Assembly: GCA_024224995.1 (NCBI GenBank)
Contig: JAAENB010000342.1
Location: 1-5,552 of the forward strand
Direction of reading: 5' to 3'
DNA: 5,552 nt
Source of the DNA: a bacterium
GTDB taxonomy: Bacteria > Spirochaetota > UBA4802 > UBA5550
The translations under genes were made by a program, and so were the position numbers. The notes below the pieces were generated by a model. It worked only from the letters and a program-made list of their open reading frames with translations, did not search any database and was not told the DNA's origin. Position 1 is the first letter of the stretch, and each line of letters begins with the position of its first letter. Positions 1-4,845 of this stretch are shown here, piece after piece.

Positions 1-142
1 AGACGGTACCCGGTGTATTGTAGAATTTCCAATCCACCGGGAATAACAGCAAAAACCCGTTTAACAATCTACGACTGTTACTTCAGAAACAACTTTTCCC
101 CATCCGCCGCATTCCAGGCCAACGTCAAGGCAGCCAAAGCGC
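1..142. other. Left-end stretch with no supportable gene
   Basis: All three minus frames carry stops here, and the plus-strand reading that starts at 13 resembles no family I know. The minus-strand frame one base off the regulator frame has coding-like codons (many G-first) from about 190 down to 63, ending in a stop at 61-63. It may be the decayed remainder of a gene. The short direct repeat AAAGCGC-TT-AAAGCGC lies at about 137-152, right where the regulator reading frame stops. Confidence 0.4.
9..41. repeat. Near-perfect 12-bp inverted repeat (hairpin) at the left end
   Basis: The left arm CCCGGTGTATTG (9-20) and the right arm CAATCCACCGGG (30-41) are reverse complements at 11 of 12 positions, with a 9-base AT-rich loop. 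The outer seven pairs are perfect and GC-rich. No T-run follows on either strand inside the window, so it is not a textbook intrinsic terminator, although the minus operon points towards it. It could be a stem without a U-tract, an extragenic palindrome, or the end of a small mobile element. A KpnI-type palindrome GGTACC (5-10) overlaps its left edge. Confidence 0.55.
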
Positions 143-538
143 TTAAAGCGCATCCTGTCCGGGGCAATGCCATGGTGGACAAGCTCGCAGGCGGTCTCTC
201 AAGTCACGGGCGGGAATTAAAAAGAAGGGTGCCATGCGTCCCGGATGAAATCTTACTGCCAGGGTACTGTTTTCCTCTTCAGCATTGGTGAAGAGCGAAC
301 GTCCATAGGGACCAAGCAGCATGGTGCCGGAGATACGTTTAAGGGTATTACTTTCGAATCCCAGGTCGAAATTATTCTTCAAGGTAAAAATAAGTTCGGC
401 GCCGCCGTCCGAAGGAAAGCGAACGGAGGTATTAACGCCGTTTTCCGGTGAGTCGCTATGGCAATAATAATAGCAGCGGATAAAAGGCCGCAATGCCCGG
501 TGCGGAAGTGATTCTTTATAAAACAAAATCGAGGTCAT
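143..538 (-). pseudogene. AraC-family regulator N-terminal (DUF6597-like) domain, apparently truncated
   Basis: The 131-residue product matches the effector-side N-terminal domain of DUF6597/AraC-type transcription factors. Landmarks are LRPFIRCYYYCHS (about 17-29), FPSDGGAELIFTL (41-53, compare the family's LPDGCAELIFNL), a GPYGRSLF segment and VRFHPGRMAPFFLIPARDLRDRL (92-114, split here only by naming its ends). Full-length members are usually about 250-280 residues and carry two C-terminal helix-turn-helix motifs. Here the frame drifts into CPPWHCPGQDAL and stops, and no HTH is seen in any minus frame down to base 1. The ATG lies inside the 3' end of the acetyltransferase gene (23-base overlap) behind GGAGAG, so translation is probably coupled. 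It is either a broken regulator (frameshift or truncation) or a stand-alone sensory domain; I favour broken. The domain call is from remembered family patterns. Confidence 0.6.
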
Positions 539-2363
539 AGGTCTCTCCGTCGGTGCTTATCTTCGGTTCCACATCCGCCTTCTGCATAATACGGATCATC
601 TTCTGATTTTGCCTGAGGACGTACGCGGTCAGTTTGGGGATGCTCCGTTCCCGGGCAGTGCGGATAAGATAGTTAACCAGGAAGCTGGCCACACCCTTAC
701 CCTGAAATTCTTCATCTACCAGGAAAGCGATCTCATGAGTTTTTTCGATCGGGTATTCCGCATACCGTCCCTCAGCAACGATGCGTTCCGAATTTCCCTG
801 CTGCAAAACCGCAACAATTGAAAGGACTTTTGTATAATCAATAGCGCAGTACTTCTGCATGTTTTTATGCGGCATAGTGCGGATATTGGTAAAATACCGG
901 AGATAAATATCTTCATCTGAGAAGGTGTAAAAAAGTCTCCGCATCATATCCTCATCGGATTGCTTGATGGGCCGGATCTTGAGTTCAATTCCGTCCTTAA
1001 AAGCGATTATGGTTTCCAGCTCTTCAGGGTAATTGGTAGAGTTCACTGCCTGGTAAACCTGGTCCGGGTAGAGAAATCCCTCCTTTTTGGCCTCCCGGAA
1101 AAGTGCTTCCCGGTGATTGGGGTGGGCTATCTCGATCATGGCAAGAGCCCGTTCGCGGATAGATTTCCCAAAGAGATTGGCAATGCCGTATTCGGTTGCC
1201 ACGTAGCGGATCATGCTGAAGGATGATCGCACCCGTTCATTATTTCTATCATGCCGGACTACGATGTTGCTCTTTCCGTGACGGTCTGTGGACCGGAGCG
1301 CGAATATGACTTTTCCGTTTCCCGAAAGGGCTGTTCCCAGCGCGAAATTCAGTTTGCTCTCATAGCCGGACAGGAGATCATCACCGGAGAAGAATGAAAT
1401 TTTACCGGTGGAAAGGTTGATTGTTTTGATATTCATGATGCTGATGAGATTGTAAATTTTCATGAGATTATTCGGATTGGCCAGCTTCGCAATAGGGTAG
1501 AAGCCAATAAACTGGTTCAGATGAAGATAATTATAAAGCTTTTTCGTGCCGTAGCAGTAGCTTGTTGATATGCGTCCCCCGGCATCGCGGTCCCGGTCCA
1601 GGGATATGGCTCCCGATTCAATGAGGTCAATGGCCCAGTCGGAAATAACGTTTGTGATAATGCCCAGGTTCTTCTTGTTCTTGAGATGATGGGCAATAGC
1701 GTCAAAGATGCTCCCCACGTGGAGAACAACAGTTGACCCGTCACGGATGAGGTTGGATACATGCCAGCCAATACGGTCCAGGACTGCGTCGATCTTTTTA
1801 ATTTTTCTTACGGGAAGGGCTGTTTTGCTTTTTACCAGGTAATCGACCTGGTCAACATGTATGGATGTATCGCCGTAGGTAACGGGCATGTTGGGATTGA
1901 TCTCCACAATAACGGTTGCGGCGCGTTTGATGACGATGCGGGCGACATCGGCGATTATACCAAGACTCATGTATCCCCGGCTGTCCGGAGGAGATGCGGT
2001 GAGAATGGCAATATCGACCTTGATGGCACCGGTGGCAAACATAAAGGGAATTTCAATGAGATTGGCCGGAATGAAATCAATGCGTCCCTGCCACTGCATG
2101 GGGGGGCCGCTCTCCCCGGTACGGAACGTAACCAGGCGGAAGTTGGTGTCCTCACAGTGTGCCGGTGAAATTACTTTGCTAACGGAGAAAAGCTGTATAA
2201 ACTCAAGGTCAAAATAGTTGATACTCTCTTCTTTAAGAATGTTTTTTACCGTATGTTCGGGCGGGATCCCGCTGTTAATAAAGATCCTGTTCCCCGGCTT
2301 AAGCAGCCTCATGACCCGGGAAGCACTAATAATCTTTTTCTTGTAATCCACCTGCTTTTTCAT
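516..2363 (-). CDS. Acetyl-CoA hydrolase/transferase-like domain fused to a GNAT acetyltransferase; CoA-transferase site degenerate
   Basis: The 615-residue protein has three parts: CoA-transferase N-domain (about 10-195, with NPNMPVTYGDTSIHV at 156-170), CoA-transferase C-domain (about 200-440, with YGTKKLYNYL at 271-280, VATEYGIANLFGKSIRERA at 388-406 and IAHPNHREAL at 412-421), and GNAT (about 458-615). The GNAT acetyl-CoA loop QGKGVA (554-559) is intact, and YLRYFTNIR (487-495) and EIAFLVDEEF (544-553) resemble Pat-type protein lysine acetyltransferases. In the first half the catalytic Glu of class I CoA-transferases is Asn238 (LGIITNVISD; the family has TEM/TEV), the GIG-x-IP motif has shrunk to VGSIFDA (216-222), and GxGGQxDF reads GYESKLNF (333-340). 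I infer that CoA transfer is lost and that the fold senses acyl-CoA for a cytosolic acetyltransferase. A GGGAGG ribosome site supports the start. The regulator fragment overlaps the 3' end. The gene is GC-richer than the two upstream genes. Confidence 0.88.
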   Translation of the reverse strand: MKKQVDYKKKIISASRVMRLLKPGNRIFINSGIPPEHTVKNILKEESINYFDLEFIQLFSVSKVISPAHCEDTNFRLVTFRTGESGPPMQWQGRIDFIPANLIEIPFMFATGAIKVDIAILTASPPDSRGYMSLGIIADVARIVIKRAATVIVEINPNMPVTYGDTSIHVDQVDYLVKSKTALPVRKIKKIDAVLDRIGWHVSNLIRDGSTVVLHVGSIFDAIAHHLKNKKNLGIITNVISDWAIDLIESGAISLDRDRDAGGRISTSYCYGTKKLYNYLHLNQFIGFYPIAKLANPNNLMKIYNLISIMNIKTINLSTGKISFFSGDDLLSGYESKLNFALGTALSGNGKVIFALRSTDRHGKSNIVVRHDRNNERVRSSFSMIRYVATEYGIANLFGKSIRERALAMIEIAHPNHREALFREAKKEGFLYPDQVYQAVNSTNYPEELETIIAFKDGIELKIRPIKQSDEDMMRRLFYTFSDEDIYLRYFTNIRTMPHKNMQKYCAIDYTKVLSIVAVLQQGNSERIVAEGRYAEYPIEKTHEIAFLVDEEFQGKGVASFLVNYLIRTARERSIPKLTAYVLRQNQKMIRIMQKADVEPKISTDGETYDLDFVL

Positions 2364-2372
2364 ACTGCCCTG

Positions 2373-2378
2373 CCTCCC
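2373..2378 (-). promoter_or_regulatory. Ribosome binding site of the CoA-transferase-like/GNAT fusion gene
   Basis: On the minus strand GGGAGG sits 9 bases before the ATG at 2363, inside the 54-base gap after the glycosyltransferase stop (TAG, 2420-2418). The match is strong and fixes the start. No convincing terminator hairpin is seen in this gap, which is consistent with readthrough from the sugar genes. Confidence 0.7.
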
Positions 2379-2417
2379 AGCCCTTCAACAGAAATAAAGG
2401 CCCCATGCTTTTTAAAT

Positions 2418-3566
2418 CTATATATATTTATTAACGGTATCGATAATAACAGACGCGGGATTCTCAATAGATAACGTTCTAATATTTTCTTTTATACCAT
2501 TAAGCATTTCAGGGGATTCAACATACTTGTTAACAGACTCAGTTAACGTTTTAAGAGTACTGCAAACACTGCCAAGTTGATGTTTCTTGAGAAACTGAAT
2601 ATTAACTGTTTCCAAACTGATTGCTTTTTTTACAAAATATATAATTGGCGTTCCTGAAGCTAATGCCTCCCATGTAGTAAGCGTCCCTGGTTTGGCAATC
2701 AATACATCGGATGATTTTAACCATATATGAAATGTATCGGTAAATCCAACAGGAACTACATTGTTTTTAAATTTCTCCAGGTTGTTTTTTATTTTATCAT
2801 AGGTCTTCTGATCTCTTCCGCAAATTGGTATAACTTGTATTCTTCCGGGTAATTTCTCAAGAGCATCTATGATATGAAAAATATTTTTGCTCCCTGAACC
2901 TCCCATGGAAATTAAAACCGTAAACAGCGCTGGATCTATACCACTCATTCGCTGCGCGTCTGTTTTTGAAATTGCTTTATATTCATTTGAAAAAAAATGA
3001 TCATTGATTAACAGACTGTGAGACAGTACGCACGATTCCCCGGCATTCATCTCGTTTCCCTGCTCAATTGCTTCATGCGTTGGGAAACAAATAAACTTCG
3101 CGTACTGACAGGTTTCCGGTCCAAACCAGGCTGGTCTTTCCGCGATATCCATTAAATCTGTTGCTATTATTCCGAAAGGGATATTTAATTCATGAGTACC
3201 GTGAGCGATAAGGTCATTAAGGTTATGTACAACAGAAATAACCAAATCCGGTTTGGTTCTCTTGAGAACTTTCCGCAAATGTTCCATTGATTTTTTTTTG
3301 GTAAATCTCATCATTGGTTTCACCAAATAAAAGAAAAAATTTGCAATACGAATATGATCATTCCTTAAACAATAATTCCAAAGATCCGTACCGGTTATAC
3401 CAAAAATTTTTTTAAATGGTTCCGATTTCTTTTCTTGTTTCGTAATATCCAGTATCTCAACATCAATATTTTCATCATAATTATTCATTATGGTTTTGAA
3501 ATTATTTGCGGTTGTTGTATGAGCATTCCCCGCCTCGTACATAAACACAATTATTTTTTTTCGCAT
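2418..3566 (-). CDS. GT28-like glycosyltransferase (MGDG synthase / diacylglycerol glucosyltransferase / MurG fold)
   Basis: The 382-residue protein has the two-lobed GT-B layout of the monogalactosyldiacylglycerol synthase/MurG group. The N-lobe starts KKIIVFMYEAGNAH (3-16), where the family normally has a GxGH loop, and has ATDLMDIAERPAWFGP (135-150) in the place of the acceptor-side TD segment. The C-lobe has VLISMGGSGSKNI (217-229), VPVGFTD (271-277) and the UDP-sugar motif AKPGTLTTWEALASGTPII (291-309), where Glu300 should hold the nucleotide ribose. Such enzymes act at the inner face of the membrane on lipid acceptors. No transmembrane helix or signal peptide is evident. Its ATG lies within the last codons of the mutase gene (16-base overlap), which suggests coupled translation and a joint task, probably adding a UDP-derived sugar to a glycolipid or cell-surface glycan. 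Donor and acceptor cannot be read from sequence. It is AT-rich like the mutase. Confidence 0.82.
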   Translation of the reverse strand: MRKKIIVFMYEAGNAHTTTANNFKTIMNNYDENIDVEILDITKQEKKSEPFKKIFGITGTDLWNYCLRNDHIRIANFFFYLVKPMMRFTKKKSMEHLRKVLKRTKPDLVISVVHNLNDLIAHGTHELNIPFGIIATDLMDIAERPAWFGPETCQYAKFICFPTHEAIEQGNEMNAGESCVLSHSLLINDHFFSNEYKAISKTDAQRMSGIDPALFTVLISMGGSGSKNIFHIIDALEKLPGRIQVIPICGRDQKTYDKIKNNLEKFKNNVVPVGFTDTFHIWLKSSDVLIAKPGTLTTWEALASGTPIIYFVKKAISLETVNIQFLKKHQLGSVCSTLKTLTESVNKYVESPEMLNGIKENIRTLSIENPASVIIDTVNKYI

Positions 3567-4669
3567 TTTTTAATTACTTCCATTGTTTGTTTTACCACCG
3601 CGTCCATGTTGTAGTATTTATATTCAGCTAAACGGCCAACAAAAAAAGTATCCGGCACACGTTCGGATGCTTTTTCATATTTTTTTAATAAGGCGGTATT
3701 CTCATTGTTCAGTATTGGATAATAGGGGATGTTTTCATTTGGTATATGGTCACAGGAGTATTCTTTTACTGTAATAGTTCCCGGAACAATCTGGCCGGTT
3801 AACATTTTAAAATTCGTTATTCTTGTGAAGTCATAATTGTTTGGGTAATTTACCGTAGCAGTTTTTTGTTTATAGTCATCATTCTGATACTCAAAATCAA
3901 ATTTTAAGGAACGATATTTTAACTGGCCAAACTGGTAATCAAAAAAATAATCAATTGATGCTGTATATATCATTTGTTTATAATTAATATCTTTTATTAC
4001 CTCTTTGTAATCTGTGTTAAGCAGCACTTTAATGTTATTGTTGTCGAGCATGGTATCCATCATTTTTGTATAGCCATGTATGGGCATGCCCTGAAATTGA
4101 TCAGTGAAATATCTATTGTCATAACTAATATAAATCGGTACGCGATTAATTACATCCTCTGATAAATCTTCAGGATTTAAATTCCACTGCTTAATCGTAT
4201 AATTAATAAAAATATGCTCATAGATAAAGTTAGATAATTTTATTAAATCATCATCATCACTCTCCTTAAGCTCTTTGAGCGTAACTTTTGAACCAAAGGA
4301 AAATTTACTTAAAAGTTTATCCTCCAGTTTTAACCGCAGGTCATCAGGGAATAACATGTCCAATGAAGATAAATTAAAAGGGATTGGAACGAATTGTCCT
4401 TGTATTAACCCGGTTACTTTGTGGTTGTACAATTTCCATTTGGTAAAGCGGCTGAGGTAATTCCATACATCGCTGTCGTTTGTATGAAATATATGAGGTC
4501 CGTATTTGTGGATTAATATCCCATTGTCATCATATTCATCATAACAATTTCCGCCAATATGATTTCTATTTTCAATTATTAATATTTTATTGTCTTTATT
4601 TTGTGACAGAATATTAGCTGCAACACATCCTGCTAACCCGGCACCGACAATAACAATATCGAAATACAT
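3551..4669 (-). CDS. glf: UDP-galactopyranose mutase
   Basis: This flavoenzyme converts UDP-galactopyranose to UDP-galactofuranose, the donor for galactofuranose in surface glycans. The 372-residue length is normal. Visible signatures are the FAD-binding VIVGAGLAG (6-14), Glu33 at the end of the second strand, HIGGNCYDE (37-45), KYGPHIFHTN (55-64), YTIKQWNLNPEDL (157-169, active-site Trp162), NRVPIYISYDNRYF (175-188, mobile-loop Arg176 and Tyr187), YDFTRITNF (279-287, Arg283), PYYPI (315-319) and FVGRLAEYKYYNMD (343-356). Against remembered E. coli and Klebsiella sequences the two essential arginines are kept, but the Asp of the usual YLDMD is Asn354. GGAGG lies 11 bases before the ATG, and a candidate promoter lies just upstream. 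The 3' end overlaps the glycosyltransferase start by 16 bases. The gene is strongly AT-rich compared with 516-2363, possibly a sign of transfer. Confidence 0.95.
   Translation of the reverse strand: MYFDIVIVGAGLAGCVAANILSQNKDNKILIIENRNHIGGNCYDEYDDNGILIHKYGPHIFHTNDSDVWNYLSRFTKWKLYNHKVTGLIQGQFVPIPFNLSSLDMLFPDDLRLKLEDKLLSKFSFGSKVTLKELKESDDDDLIKLSNFIYEHIFINYTIKQWNLNPEDLSEDVINRVPIYISYDNRYFTDQFQGMPIHGYTKMMDTMLDNNNIKVLLNTDYKEVIKDINYKQMIYTASIDYFFDYQFGQLKYRSLKFDFEYQNDDYKQKTATVNYPNNYDFTRITNFKMLTGQIVPGTITVKEYSCDHIPNENIPYYPILNNENTALLKKYEKASERVPDTFFVGRLAEYKYYNMDAVVKQTMEVIKKCEKK
3554..3560 (-). other. Possible -1 slippery heptamer A AAA AAA directly before the glf stop
   Basis: The last glf codons are GAA AAA AAA TAA. 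In the glf frame this makes the heptamer A AAA AAA against the UAA stop at 3553-3551. The glycosyltransferase frame is exactly -1 here (ATG CGA AAA AAA ATA ATT), so one slip would carry ribosomes past the stop into a mutase-glycosyltransferase fusion. No stimulating stem-loop was worked out, and the A-run may simply reflect AT-rich DNA. Confidence 0.25.
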
Positions 4670-4680
4670 TTTTATGTAAC

Positions 4681-4687
4681 CCTCCCT
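4681..4687 (-). promoter_or_regulatory. Ribosome binding site of glf
   Basis: The minus strand reads AGGGAGG, with its GGAGG core 11 bases before the ATG at 4669. The spacing is slightly long, but the match is strong and no better in-frame start lies near it. The product then begins directly with the FAD-binding strand, as mutases do. Confidence 0.6.
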
Positions 4688-4704
4688 GAAATTGGAACCA
4701 CAAT

Positions 4705-4733
4705 AGTGTAATTTATCTTGAAATTAAAATCAA
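4705..4733 (-). promoter_or_regulatory. Candidate sigma70-type promoter of the leftward gene block
   Basis: On the minus strand TTGATT (4733-4728) and TACACT (4710-4705) are separated by 17 bases. Each matches the sigma70 consensus at 4 of 6 positions. Transcription would begin near 4698, giving a leader of about 30 bases before glf. Found by eye in AT-rich DNA, where chance matches are common. Confidence 0.35.
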
Positions 4734-4775
4734 GGAGAAAATATTGTTTTTTTAAACAGAATGTTGAAAAAAAAC

Positions 4776-4804
4776 TTGCAAATTATTGCCATGAAATATT
4801 GAAT
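4776..4804 (+). promoter_or_regulatory. Weak candidate promoter of the exported-protein gene
   Basis: TTGCAA (4776-4781) and TTGAAT (4799-4804) are 17 bases apart, each matching the consensus at 4 of 6 positions, with the A8 tract at 4767-4774 immediately upstream in the position of an UP element. The leader would be about 35 bases. Weak evidence. Confidence 0.25.
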
Positions 4805-4845
4805 TAAATCAATCTCTTGAATCCGGCAAAAAAAAGGCGGCAACC

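Larger units (their letters stand above)
4670..4845. promoter_or_regulatory. Divergent intergenic region with T- and A-tracts
   Basis: The 176-base, very AT-rich gap lies between two genes read outwards and should hold promoters for both. It contains a T7 tract (4747-4753), an A8 tract (4767-4774) whose centre is about 20 bases from the first (near two helical turns), and another A8 tract (4828-4835). GTTTTTTT and AAAAAAAC form an 8-base inverted pair. Such phased tracts favour DNA bending or UP-element function. No riboswitch or RNA gene was seen. Confidence 0.5.

Noticed and set aside
38..60. CGGG...CCCG stem as a terminator
   Set aside because: Four pairs around a loop of about fourteen bases is too weak, and it competes with the better hairpin at 9-41.
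61..190. Faint similarity of shifted minus frames (GIAPDRMRF, WNAADGEK) to the C-terminus of MvhD-type hydrogenase subunits
   Set aside because: It needs two frame changes and an extra stretch of about a dozen residues between the pieces; too short and broken to call.
13..291. Plus-strand open frame of 92 codons at the left end
   Set aside because: It lies antisense to the regulator domain for half its length, resembles no family, and has no good ribosome site.
1761..2217. Long plus-strand open frames opposite the CoA-transferase-like domain
   Set aside because: They are shadows of the strongly supported minus-strand gene, without family features.
2395..2420. Possible terminator after the glycosyltransferase gene
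   Set aside because: Only about four base pairs can form around AAAG/CTTT, and there is no U-tract in the right place.
4252..4260. CATCATCATCAC tandem triplets in glf
   Set aside because: They encode a run of Asp (DDDD, residues 138-141) in a surface loop; a short low-complexity stretch with no evidence of a role.
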